Source: Salvelinus alpinus (taxonomy: Eukaryota > Chordata > Actinopteri > Salmoniformes > Salmonidae). From it: DNA of 64,000 nucleotides. The DNA is taken from contig NC_092091.1 in assembly GCF_045679555.1 (NCBI RefSeq), positions 65,985,291 through 66,049,290 of the forward strand, written 5' to 3'. The notes beneath the pieces are model-generated. The model ran no database searches. It saw nothing but the letters and a program-made list of their open reading frames with translations, and had not been told where the DNA came from. Both the position numbers and the translations under genes were made by a program. Positions 23,993-34,900 of the stretch are shown here, one piece after another. How positions within the stretch are numbered: the stretch's first letter is position 1; the number at the start of each line of letters is the position of its first letter.

Positions 23993-25585
23993 TATAATAT
24001 GTCTGTGGTTAAGCAAGCATGAGGAGTTACACCAGACAGACACACACCATTCAGGATCAGGGTATAATTCTTCCTATTCAAGTGCCATCACTCATTCACC
24101 AATTAGGCAAGGAGAGAAGATAACGCACAATAAATCGACAGTCTTACAGCAGTACTCCTGTATACCAGGACACTGTGAATGTGTCGGTGGTGAGCTAACC
24201 AACACTGGCGCTGAGCGCTCACTGTGCTATAAGCCCTGTGGGCGTCACGCTAGGCTGGCCACACAAAGCCACTGTGTGAGCAAGTGTTTGGTGTTCAGAA
24301 TCCTTGGGTCGCCTCCATGGGGAACCCTACCCCCCGCCTGGGCCTTGTCTTTAATACAGGCTGGAGCATGTGAGGGAGGAGGAGGTGGTGGAGTAGGAGG
24401 AAGAGGAGGAGGAGGAGGAGTACTGTCTGTTCAGAATTTCAAAACTCATCTACTGAAGGAAGATGAAAATCAGAGGCATTAATAAAGCCAAGATGCTTTC
24501 AGAAGCCATTCAACCGCCGCTGAGTATGACTACACTGCATTCTACAGATATCCTGTTTTGTTATTTTCTTTCAGAAAATCAAAAAAATACCTAAAAACAA
24601 GAAGACTATCTGTTATCCTGGAGCCAGCTCGCTCCTGAAAAGTGTGTGTGTGTGTGTGTGTGTTTTCTCTGAATATGTTGTCTGTGTTGTCTGTGTGAGC
24701 ATGTGTGTCCGCCTCTCGAGTGTGGAGCAGATATCCCCGCAAACGCCCTGGGCCGGGGACTTCTGAGTGAGGCTTAGGAGTGTGCGTGTGTATGTGTGTG
24801 CATACGTATTGAGATTGCATGTGCTTGATCCCCTCCGAGATGAGGGTACATCGACAACGTACGTAAGATGGTGGGTCGGGACACCTCAACACCCTCCCCT
24901 CACCCTTCCTGCTCCTGACAGGAATGTACACGCCGGAATCACACGGTCATGCCAATGACAGGAGCCAATTTCAATGTGATCTGAGAAGGAGACACATTTA
25001 AAGAATGTTGGGTTGGGAGAGAGAGAAGAAGAGGAAAAGACATCCTCCAACCAGTCTTGCACATTCCAGAAGGTTCTGCCATATGCTTGTTGTTGAGGAC
25101 ACAGACACAGCTGCCCCCGAGACTGATTTTTGCTGTGTTTTCGTGGTCCTGTCTTTAGGCGCCAGTGTGGTTCTGGGTGCTAATTACAATTCCAGAACAA
25201 AAAGGAAAGGGAAAAATGAAAAGAGGGAGATGGAGATGGAGAGAGAAAGACGGAGAGGAGGGGATCTTAGCTAAACAAAGGCTTCTGTGTAAGTGAGGAT
25301 TGGGCCAAGATGGGGAGTTAGTTATCAGAGGGGAGATGGAGGCTGATTAAAACTATACTCTGTGGAGAAACCATTGTTAGGAGACATGGAGAGAAACTGA
25401 CCAGACTGGGATTGTTCTAGCGTTGCTTTTGTCCACTACGTCAGACGTCGATTTTCACACAAACTAAAAAAAACAGAAACTCCTTATTGATATTCTACTG
25501 CTCAAACCTGAGCAACAAAGGAAAAAAAGCATCAAAAGATTGTGATGCAGAAGGGATACCTACAATCATTCACTAATCTGACTAT
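23993..25585. other. Unassigned intergenic sequence
   Basis: No supported gene. A GGA-rich tract lies at 24370-24420 and a short TG run at 24642-24662. Confidence 0.5.
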
Positions 25586-25592
25586 AGGCCTA

Positions 25593-26862
25593 CAGTACCA
25601 GTCAAACGTTTGGACACACCTACTCATTCAAGGGTTTTTCTTCGTTTTTACTATTTTCTACATTGTAGAATAATAGTGAAGACATCAAAACTATGAAATA
25701 ACACGTATGGAATCATGTAGTAACCAAAAAAGTGTGAAACAAATCAAAATATATTTTAGATTCTTCAAAGTAGCCACCCTTTGCCTTGATGACAGCTTTG
25801 CACACTCATGGCATTCTCGCAACCAGCTTCACCTGGAATGCTTTTCAACAGTCTTGAAGGAGTTCCCACAGATGCTGAGCACTTGTTGGCTGCTTTTCCT
25901 TCACTCTGCGGTCCAACTCATCCCAAACCATCTCAATTGGGTTGAGGTCGGGTGATTGTGGAGGCCAGGTCATCTGATGCAGCACTCCATCACTCCTTCT
26001 TGGTCAAATAGCCCTTACACAGCCTGGAGGTGTGTTGGGTCATTGTCCTGTTGAAAAACTAATGATAGTCCCACTAAGCGCAAACCAGACGTGATGGTGT
26101 ATCGCTGCAGAATTTAGTGGTAGCCATGCTGGTTAAGTGTGCCTTGAATTCTAAATAAATCACTGACAGTGTCACCAGCAAAGCACCAGCACACCTCCTC
26201 CTCCATGCTTCACGGTGGGAACCACACATTCGGAGATCATCCGTTCACCTACTCTGCATCTCACAAAGACACGACGGTTGGAACCAAAAATCTCAAATTT
26301 GGACTTGAACTCTGTGAAGCATTTATTTGGGCTGCAATTTCTGAGGCTGGTAACTCTAATGAACTTATCTTCTGCAGGAGAGGTAACTCTGGGTCATCCT
26401 TTCCTGTGGAGGTCCTCATGAGAGTCAGTTTCATCATAGCACTTAATGGTTTTTGCGACCGCACTTGAAGAAATGTTCAAAGTTCTTGAAATTTTCCAGA
26501 TTGACTGACCTTCATGATGATGGACTGTCATTTCTCTTTGGTCATTTGAGCTGTTCTTGCCATAATATGGACTTGGTCTTTTACCAAATAGGGCACATCT
26601 TCTGTATACCCCCCCTACCTTGTCACAACACAACTGATTGGCTCAAAATCATTAAGAAAGAAATTCCACAAATTAACTTTTAACAAGGCACACCTGTTAA
26701 TTGAAATGCATTCCAGGTGAGTACTTCATTAAGATGGCTGAGAGAATGCCAAGAGTGTGCAAAGCAGTCATCAAGGCAACTTTGAAGAATCTCAAAATGT
26801 AAAATATATTTGGATTTGTTTAACACTTTTTTGGTTACTACATGATTCCACATGTGTTATTT
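25593..26862 (-). mobile_element. Tc1-like relic (CAAACGTTTGGACACACCTA family), one end lost
   Basis: The left end starts AGTACCAGTCAAACGTTTGG, the known outer repeat of a salmonid Tc1 family. The minus strand encodes decayed transposase; the best piece is an N-terminal HTH-like segment near 26420-26600 (QREMTVHHHEGQS, ISRTLNISSSAVAKTI). The right end stops at GATTCCACATGTGTTATTT, inside the repeat, where another repeat begins. Several frameshifts are visible. Confidence 0.85.
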
Positions 26863-27220
26863 AAAGGGGCAATCAGCAGTTGCTCCATACATTTTTCGAT
26901 TTATAAATTAATGACATGTACCCATTGATTCTTGAAGAATATAACTTATAAATGCTTCAAGGGCTTAGTTTAACTGTCGTACCCATCAGTACCCAACATA
27001 TAAGCTTGTTTTACTCCCATGTTTGTAAACAAAGTACATTTAAACAAACACTATATAGCCTCAAAACATGCTTAGAATGATCATTTTGAAATAATAATTT
27101 TGCATCCATAACTCTGTCTATGAATTTGAAAGTGGTTACATTTCTCCAGCCCCATCCCTCAGCTCTTACCGAAACAGAGACGGGGAGGACGCTTTTTTTT
27201 TGTTTCTACTGCTGATTGAC
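26863..27220. mobile_element. MITE-like repeat with AGGGGCAATCAGCAG ends
   Basis: The left end AAAGGGGCAATCAGCAGTTG and the right end CTACTGCTGATTGACT are inverted copies. No coding capacity. The left edge cuts the neighbouring Tc1 relic. Class is not assigned. Confidence 0.6.
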
Positions 27221-27489
27221 TCTTTACGTGAGATGTGTGTGAACGTATGTGTGTGTTGGGAATGTAATATTGCATGAGGCTAGACTAAAGTCAAGGGCAC
27301 ACACTCAAACCAAAGCCCAGGGAGCCTGACAGAGTCCAATAACCCAGGAGAATAGTTATAGTTATGATGCCAGCCGAGTATCTCTCAATAGTGCCACTCA
27401 CAGACTTTATCTCTCTCTCCTCTTTCCCATTAGTTTGAGTGAGCAAAGGCAACTGTTTGGAAAAAAGCCAGGCATGGCTCCTAAACGAA

Positions 27490-27625
<136 letters not shown>

Positions 27626-27829
27626 ACAAGAATCCAATCTATGAGAATGATTGGCCGTGGGGTTAGAATGCAATTCACCACTTCAAAAAACAACACTGTA
27701 AATAAAGAGGCCACACCTCCACACAGGGTTGGGGAGTAACTGGTTACATGTAATCAGTTAAAATGTAATCAGTTACATTACCAGCAAAAATATTGTAATC
27801 AGATTGCAGATACTTTAGAAAAACTAGAT

Positions 27830-28027
27830 CAGTGTTTCCCAAACAGTGAGTACCCTGAACAGTACACATTTTTACTGTAACCCTGGACAAGCACACCTGA
27901 TTAAACTTGTCAACTAATCATCAAGCCCTCAATGAGTTAAATGAGGTGTGTTTGTCAGGGGCTACAACCAAGGGCTACAAACTGTATACTGTTGGGGGTA
28001 CTCGCGGACCGGGGTTGGGAAACATTG
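27830..28027. mobile_element. hAT-type MITE with 8-bp target duplication AACTAGAT
   Basis: Ends CAGTGTTTCCCAAAC and GGTTGGGAAACATTG are inverted. The left target copy AACTAGAT is 27822-27829. The right copy is split by a Tc1-type insertion at its TA: AAC (28028-28030), TA, insert, TA, GAT (28548-28550). Removing that insert restores AACTAGAT. Confidence 0.88.
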
Positions 28028-28032
28028 AACTA

Positions 28033-28545
28033 TACTGAACAAAAATATAAACGCAACATGCAATAATTTCAAAGGTTTTGCTGAGTTCCAGTTCATTTAA
28101 GGAAGTCAGTCAATATAAATCAATTCATTAGGCCCTAACCAGGGGTGGGCAACTCCAGTCCTCGAGGGCCTGATTAGTGTCACACTTTCTCTCCATCCCT
28201 CGCAAACACAGCTGATTAATCAATTTGCATTCTAAACTGAAGATCATGATTAGGTGATTATTGGAGTCAGGTGACACCATCAGGCCCTCGAGGACTGGAA
28301 TTGCCCACCCCTGCAGCCTAATCTATGGATTTCACATGAGTGTGCAGGGGTGTAGCCATGGGTGGTCTTGGGAGGGCATTGGCCCACCCATTGGGGAGCC
28401 AGGCCCAGCCAATCAGAATTAGTTTTTCCCCACAAAAGGGCTTTATTACAGACAAAAATACTCCTCCTAAGAGAAATAAGCTTTTTGGCGTATGGAACAT
28501 TTCTGGGATCTTTTATCTTATATACATGTTGCGTTTATATTTTTG
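28033..28545. mobile_element. Tc1-like MITE (CTGAACAAAAATATAAACGC ends) inserted at TA
   Basis: Left end TACTGAACAAAAATATAAAC, right end ACATGTTGCGTTTATATTTTTG, with TA on both sides (28031-28032 and 28546-28547). The interior has only terminal sequence plus a nested palindrome at 28140-28313. There is no transposase. Confidence 0.88.
28140..28313. mobile_element. Palindromic hAT-like MITE nested inside the Tc1 MITE
   Basis: CAGGGGTGGGCAACTCCAGT on the left mirrors ACTGGAATTGCCCACCCCTG on the right. The flanks (GCCCTAAC, CAGCCTAAT) are only loosely alike, so the target duplication has decayed. Confidence 0.82.
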
Positions 28546-28736
28546 TAGATGATTACTTCTTGGATGACACCTGCTCCTTATGAAACCTTTCTGTTTTCTC
28601 AAGGACATTAAATTAAGCAATGAAAAAATAAGAAAGTTTAAGTTTGTTCCACCTGAACAAGTCAAACCACAAGTCAGAGGCCACTATGATGACACACCAA
28701 ATGCGTTTGATGGATCTTTTTAGTCTTCTTCTAATG

Positions 28737-28847
28737 CAGGGGTAAGGCAACCCTGGTCCCGGAGTGCCGCAGTACTTCATGTTTTTGATTTAACCGACCT
28801 GAAGACCAAATCCTGCAGCACTCCAGGAACAAGGTTGCCTACACCTG
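28737..28847. mobile_element. 111-bp hAT-type MITE with perfect 8-bp target duplication
   Basis: Ends CAGGGGTAAGGCAACCCTGG and CAAGGTTGCCTACACCTG are inverted. TTCTAATG flanks both sides exactly (28729-28736 and 28848-28855). Confidence 0.93.
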
Positions 28848-28982
28848 TTCTAATGCCTCTTAAGGGTAAAGTAATCCAAAAGTAACTGAAAGTAATCAGA
28901 TTGTTACTGAGTTTAAGTAATCCAAAAGTTACGTTACGGGCAATTCCACACAGTAATGTTACGGTCTTCTTAAAGAAAATTT

Positions 28983-29540
28983 ACAGGTGAAGTCGAAAGG
29001 TTACATACACTTAGGTTGGAGTCATTAAAACTCGTTTTTACAAAGTTGTGGCAAAAGGGCTTAAGGACAATAAAAGCAAGGTATTGGAGTGGCCATCAAA
29101 AAAACCCTGACCTCAATTGTATAGAAAATTTGTGAGCAGAACTGAAAACGTGTGTGCGAGCAAGGAGGCCTACAAACCTGACTCAGATACACCAGCTCTG
29201 TCAGGAGGAATGGGCCAAAGTTCACCCAACTTATTGTGGGAAGCTTGTGGAAGGCTAACCAAAACGTTTGACCCAGGTAAAACAATTTAAAGGCAATGCT
29301 ACCAAACACTAATTGAGTGTATGTAAACTTCTGACCCACTGGGAATGTGCTGAAAGAAATAAAAGCTGAAATAAATCCTTCTCTCTACTATTATTCTGAC
29401 ATTTCACATTCTTAAAATAAAGTGGTGATCCTAATTGACCTAAAACAGGGAATTTTTACTAGGATTAAATGTCAGGAATTGTGAAAAACTGAGTTTAAAT
29501 GTATTTGGCTAAGGTGTATGTAAACTTCCGACTTCAACTG
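28983..29540 (+). mobile_element. Internally deleted Tc1-like transposon (Sleeping Beauty-type group)
   Basis: Left end AGGTGAAGTCGAAAGGTTAC and right end CTTCCGACTTCAACTG followed by TA. About 60 bp of left terminal sequence is joined near 29040 directly to the C-terminal transposase region (AAAGTTGTGGCAAAAGGGCT), deleting most of the gene. The catalytic core is gone. Confidence 0.9.
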
Positions 29541-29588
29541 TATCTCACACTTATCTTAGCACACACACACACAAACAAACACACACAC

Positions 29589-29751
29589 CAGAGGTGGGTG
29601 GGAGGAGATATAGGATGACAGGCTCATTGTAATGGCTGGAATAGTATAAATGGAACGGTATCCAACATATGGAAACCACATGTTGACTCCATTCCATTGC
29701 AGCCATTACAATAGCCCGTTCTCCTATAGTTCCTCCCACCAGCCTCCACTG
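29589..29751. mobile_element. Palindromic MITE inside a CA tract
   Basis: CAGAGGTGGGTGGGAGGAG mirrors CTCCCACCAGCCTCCACTG; the inside is palindromic around GAAACCACATG. It sits in CACACA sequence that provides the target repeat. It belongs to the same general group as the element at 1708. Confidence 0.8.
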
Positions 29752-29893
29752 GCACACACATGCGCCCACACGCAATAAACAGGCCTCTACAGTAGAACAT
29801 TACAAAACTCATCTCACTCCCCAGAGTTTCTGAAAATACATCTGAGAGACACTTTTCCAGTCAAACTACACATGTCCTTTCAAACTATGAAAC

Positions 29894-30545
29894 TAGCTAG
29901 GTTATATCATATTAAATACACCCCTACAATAGCTAGGTTATTAAATACACTCCTACTATAGCTAGGTTATTAAATACACTCCTACTATAGCTAGGTTATT
30001 AAATACACCCCTACTATAGCTAGGTTATTAAATACACTCCTACTATAACTAGGTTATATCATATTAAATACACCCCTACTATAGCTAGGTTATTAAATGC
30101 ACCCCTACTATAGCTAGGTTATTAAATACACTCCTACTATAGCTAGGTTATTAAATACACTCCTACTATAGCTAGGTTATTAAATACACTCCTACTATAG
30201 CTAGGTTATTAAATACACTCCTACTATAGCTAGGTTATATTATATTAAATACACCCCTACTATAGCTAGGTTATTAAATACACTCCTACTATAGCTAGGT
30301 TATTAAATGCACCCCTACTATAGCTAGGTTATATCATATTAAATAGACTCCTAGTATAGCTAGGTTAGACCATATTAAATACACTCCTACTATAGCTAGG
30401 TTATATCATATTAAATACACTCCTACTACAGCTAGGTTATTAAATACACTCCTACTATAGCTAGGTTATGTCATATTAAATACATTCCTACTATCGCTAG
30501 GTTATTAAATACACTCCTACTATCGCTAAATTAGATCATATTATA
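29894..30545. repeat. 29/36-bp minisatellite (AGCTAGGTTATTAAATACAC unit)
   Basis: About twenty copies of a 29-bp unit AGCTAGGTTATTAAATACAC + TCCTACTAT are interspersed with a 36-bp form carrying TATCATA after GGTTA. Single-base variants (CTCC/CCCC, ATAG/ATCG) occur through the array. Confidence 0.93.
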
Positions 30546-30785
30546 AACTGGGTGGTTGGAGCCCTGAATGGTGATTGGCTGACATCTGTGGTATATCAGA
30601 TTGTATACCACTGGTATGACAAAACACTTATTTTTACTGCTCAAAATTCATTGGTAAATAGTTTATAATATGAATAAGGCATTGCGGGGGCTTATTGAAA
30701 ATCTGTTTGCGATTTTTGAATTGCCATTAGCCGTGGTATATTGGCCATATACCACACTCCTCGGGCCTTATTGCTTAATTATATC
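30541..30785. repeat. Salmonid repeat with GTGGTATATTGGCCATATAC motif
   Basis: AACTGGGTGGTTGGAGCCCTGAATGG at the start is inverted against TAGTTTATAATA near 30672. Next come GGTATATTGGCCATATACCA and GGGCCTTATTGCT. I know this text as a widespread salmonid repeat. Exact element ends are not fixed. Confidence 0.6.
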
Positions 30786-31188
30786 ATAGCTCGGTTTCCA
30801 TTCATTTGGCAACAGATTTTCAAGTAAATGTTCAAAAATCGCATTATGAAAATGCGCAGATATTCCCCACCAGTGGTGTTTTTCCACCAAACGGACTTCT
30901 TGCAGATAAAAATCCATATGTGAGGATGTACACTGCTCAAAAAAATAAAGGGAACACTAAAATAACACATCCTAGATCTGAATGAATGAAATATTCTTAT
31001 TAAATACTTTTTTCTTTACATAGTTGAATGTGCTGACAACAAAATCACACAAAAATTATCAATGGAAATCAAATTTATCAACCCATGGAGGTCTGGATTT
31101 GGAGTCACACTAAAAATTAAAGTGGAAAACCACACTACAGGCTGATCCAACTTTGATGTAATGTCCTTAAAACAAGTCAAAATGAGGC

Positions 31189-31428
31189 TCAGTAGTGTGT
31201 GTGGCCTCCACGTGCCTGTATGACCTCCCTACAACGCCTGGGCATGCTCCTGATGAGGTGGCGGATGGTCTCCTGAGGGATCTCCTCCCAGACCTGGACT
31301 AAAGCATCCGCCAACTCCTGGACAGTCTGTGGTGCAACGTGGCGTTGGTGGATGGAGCGAGACATGATGTCCCAGATGTGCTCAATTGGATTCAGGTCTG
31401 GGGAACGGGCGGGCCAGTCCATAGCATC
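31189..31428 (-). pseudogene. Tc1-like transposase, C-terminal part
   Basis: Starts at MDWPARSPDLNPIEH, which carries the last catalytic glutamate, and runs to HTHY and a stop. It is the continuation of the piece at 37930-38703, cut off by the L1. It would not be translated on its own. Confidence 0.9.
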
Positions 31429-31442
31429 AATGCCTTCCTCTT

Positions 31443-31478
<36 letters not shown>

Positions 31479-31479
31479 A

Positions 31480-31933
31480 ATTAGGGGTGGATCAGCTTAA
31501 TATTGCGGAAAGAATGTTGCTTCCAATGTAATTGTCTGCATCATTTCCAATCCCCCATATTTTTTTGGGTAAATATATATATCCATACACGCATGCATAC
31601 ATATACACATATATACATACACATACCTATATAGACATACATACTTTTTTAAAGAATATACCTTTATTATTATTCCCCGCAACCCTACCACCGCTCCCCC
31701 AATTGGAGTAAACTAATAAACACTTCTGCTTTTACCTTCAATTTATACATCTTATACCTATTTTACAGACACAGTCTACTTTACAATAGTTCTCTCTTGT
31801 TTGTTCTTAGTCCTTCCTCTATTTCTGTTGTCCATCCAATTTTATTTCCACTTGTAACTGTGCTATTTCCCAAAAGCTCCGCACCTATACACATTTCACA
31901 GATCCCGCATGCCCTACATTGTTTATCCTGTTA
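31480..31933 (-). other. L1 3' UTR
   Basis: Between the ORF2 stop and the T-rich (poly(A)) tract. AT-rich, with ATATAC/CATACATA runs at 31570-31640. Confidence 0.8.
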
Positions 31934-34900
31934 TTAGTCCCACCCTTCAGTTCCACTCAACCCCTCCCATCTATCTTCCAACATCATCCATTTCGGATTT
32001 TTATTTGCCATATATTTTTCAACTGTGCTGTGATGCTTCACAAAAGATTTGAACCTTCCTATTCTCATAGCTTCTACAGATTGTAAATTAAAAATAAACA
32101 TTTTTGCTAAAATAATTATTATATTATTGATTGATTGACTATGGCTTTTCAAATCCCCCAGTATTGCTATCTGTAGCGTTAGTTCTAGGCAAATGTTGCA
32201 ATTCTTCAGCCATTCCTGGACCTGTGACCAAAAACGAGCTACATATGGACAATACCAAAATAAATGATCTAATGACTCTGCCTCCTCACAACAGAATCTG
32301 CAGAGCTGGGAAGATTGTATACCCCATATATATAACATTCTATTAGTTGCAAGAATTTTGTACAGTAATTTAAATTGAAAAATTCGAAGTTTTGAATCCG
32401 GCGTTGTTTTCCGTATCAATTCATAAACCATGTGCCATGGAATGGGTACATCGAAAATCTCTTCCCAACTATTTTGCAATTTATATGGCACAGCTGTCAG
32501 TTTTTTGGTCCTTAAATGAAATTGGTATATGTTTTTATTTATCACACTTTTCTTTAACCATTTATGTTCTTTAATACATGGCCGACATACAAGTTCCTTA
32601 CTTTTTTCCCCTTCTACTTGCCTCTTCCATTTTTGTGGTAATGCTGCAATTAATTGGTTGTAATTTTGGGTAGAGCAGACATTTCCATATGTCTGTGTTA
32701 GCTGCATGTGTGACATAACTCCACCAGTCCTATTTATGATATCATTCACAAAAATTATACCTTTTTTAAAAATTTCTTCGATAAATACAGTTTTTTTATC
32801 AATTACTATATTTGAATTTAACCACAATATTTGTTGTACTATTTGTTCCGTCCTTTCAGGTGGATTAAACTGAAATTGCAACCAACTTTCTATGGCTTGT
32901 TTAAAAAATAAGGATATTTTGGAGATTATTTCCTTTTCAAACAACCGAAAGTGAGCAGGTGTAATCTGAATAAAGGGAAAAAGGCCCTTCTTGAACATAG
33001 GATGAGACATTCGTACCAATTTATTAGAGAACCAGTTTGGATTTAAGTATAACTTTTGTATGACTGATGCCTTTAGTGAGAGGTCTAATGCTTTAATATT
33101 TAATAATTTCTGCCCTCCGAATTCATATTCGTTATATAAATAGGCCCTTTTAATTTTATCTGGCTTGCCGTTCCAAATAAAATGGAATATTTTTTGTTCA
33201 TATAATTTAAAAAGCAGGTCACTAGGTGTAGGCAAAACCATAAGCAAATAGGTAAACTGTGATATGACTAAAGAGTTAATCAGGGTGATTTTTCCACAAA
33301 TAGACAGGTATTTTCCTTTCCATGGTAGCAAGATCTTATCTATTTTTGCTAACTTTCTATAAAAATTTATTGGAGTGAGATCATTTCTTTCTTTTGGGAT
33401 TTTTATACCGAGTATGTCCACATCTCCGTCAGACCATTTAATTGGTAAACTACATGGCAATATAAAATGTGTATTTTTTAGTGATCCAATACGTAATATG
33501 GTACATTTATCATAATTTGGTTTTAATCCAGAGAGGATAGCAAAGGTATCTAGATCCTCTATGAGGCCGTGGAGAGACTCTAGTTGTGGTTTTAAAAGAA
33601 AACATGAATCATCAGCGTACAATGACACCTTAGTTTTTAAGCCACGGATTTCTAATCCATTAATATTAATGTTTGATCTAATTTTAACAGCTAACATTTC
33701 GATGGCAATAATAAATAGATATGCCGATAGTGGACAACCTTGTTTTACTCCTCTAGATAGTTTAAAATTTTCTGAGATGTAGCCATTATTTACTATTTTA
33801 CACCTAGGGTTACTATACATAATTTTAACCCATTTTATAAGAGATTCCCCAAAATTGAAATATTCTAGGCATTTATATATAAACTCCAGTCGTACTTTAT
33901 CAAAAGCCTTTTCAAAATCAGCTATGAAAACCAGACCTGGTGTCCCCGATATTTCATAGTGTTCTATTGTTTCCAGTACTTGCCTTATATTATCTCCAAT
34001 GTATCGTCCATGTAAAAAACCTGTCTGATTAGGATGAATAATATCTGACAAAACTTTTTTTATTCTATGCGCCAAGCATTTTGCTAGGATTTTTGCATCA
34101 CAACACTGAAGTGTAAGAGGTCTCCAATTTTTTAATTGGACTGGATCTTTATATATACCACTTGGGTCCTGTTTCAGTAATAACGATATCAGACCTTCTT
34201 GTTGCGTGTCTGATAATCTACCATTTATATAGGAGTGGTTAAAACAAGCTAATAATGGTCCTTTGAGTATATCAAAAAAAGTTTTGTATACTTCCACTGG
34301 TATGCCATCCAGCCCTGGAGTTTTCCCATCCTTAAAGGCCCCAATTGCATCAAGCAGTTCCTCCTCTGTAATTTGGCCTTCACATGAGTCTTTCTGTACA
34401 GATGTTAATTTTACATTATTAATAGGAAAAAAATCCATACAATTAGTTTCAGTTAGTGGAGATGGAGGAGCCTGAAACGAAAACATATTCTTAAAGTACT
34501 TTACTTCCTCTTTCAAAATATCATTTGGTGAATCATGCGTGACTCCATCATTTGTAACAAGTTTTAATACATTTTTTTTGGTAGCATTTCTATATTGAAG
34601 ATTGAAAAAGAATTTGGTGCATTTTTCCCCATATTCCATCCAGTTCGCTTTATTTTTATAATATATTACACTGGATCTTTCTTGAATAAGTTCCTCCATT
34701 TCTTTTTGTTTTTCCTCTAACTTATTCTGTGCCTCTATGGTACCGTTTTTATTGCTATCTAACTGTACTGTTAGTCCTTCAATTTCCTTTGTTAATATGG
34801 ACTCTTTTGATCTAAATTCCCTTTGTTTTATAGATGAGTACTGAATTGCATGGCCTCTAAAGGCACACTTAAAAGTGTCCCATACAATAAGGGGATCTGC

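Larger units (their letters stand above)
27724..28960. mobile_element. Non-autonomous repeat (GGGGAGTAACTGGTTACATG type) split by nested MITEs
   Basis: The left part (27724-27829) starts GGTTGGGGAGTAACTGGTTA. The host text resumes at GATTACTTCTTGGATGACAC (28550) and continues to AGTAATCCAAAAGTTACGTTAC near 28940. Three other MITEs lie inside: 27830-28027, 28033-28545 (itself carrying another at 28140-28313) and 28737-28847. Confidence 0.75.

Noticed and set aside
23949-24482. 177-residue plus-strand frame ending in a Gly-rich tract
   Set aside because: No domain or homology is recognised. The Gly run comes from a GGA microsatellite.
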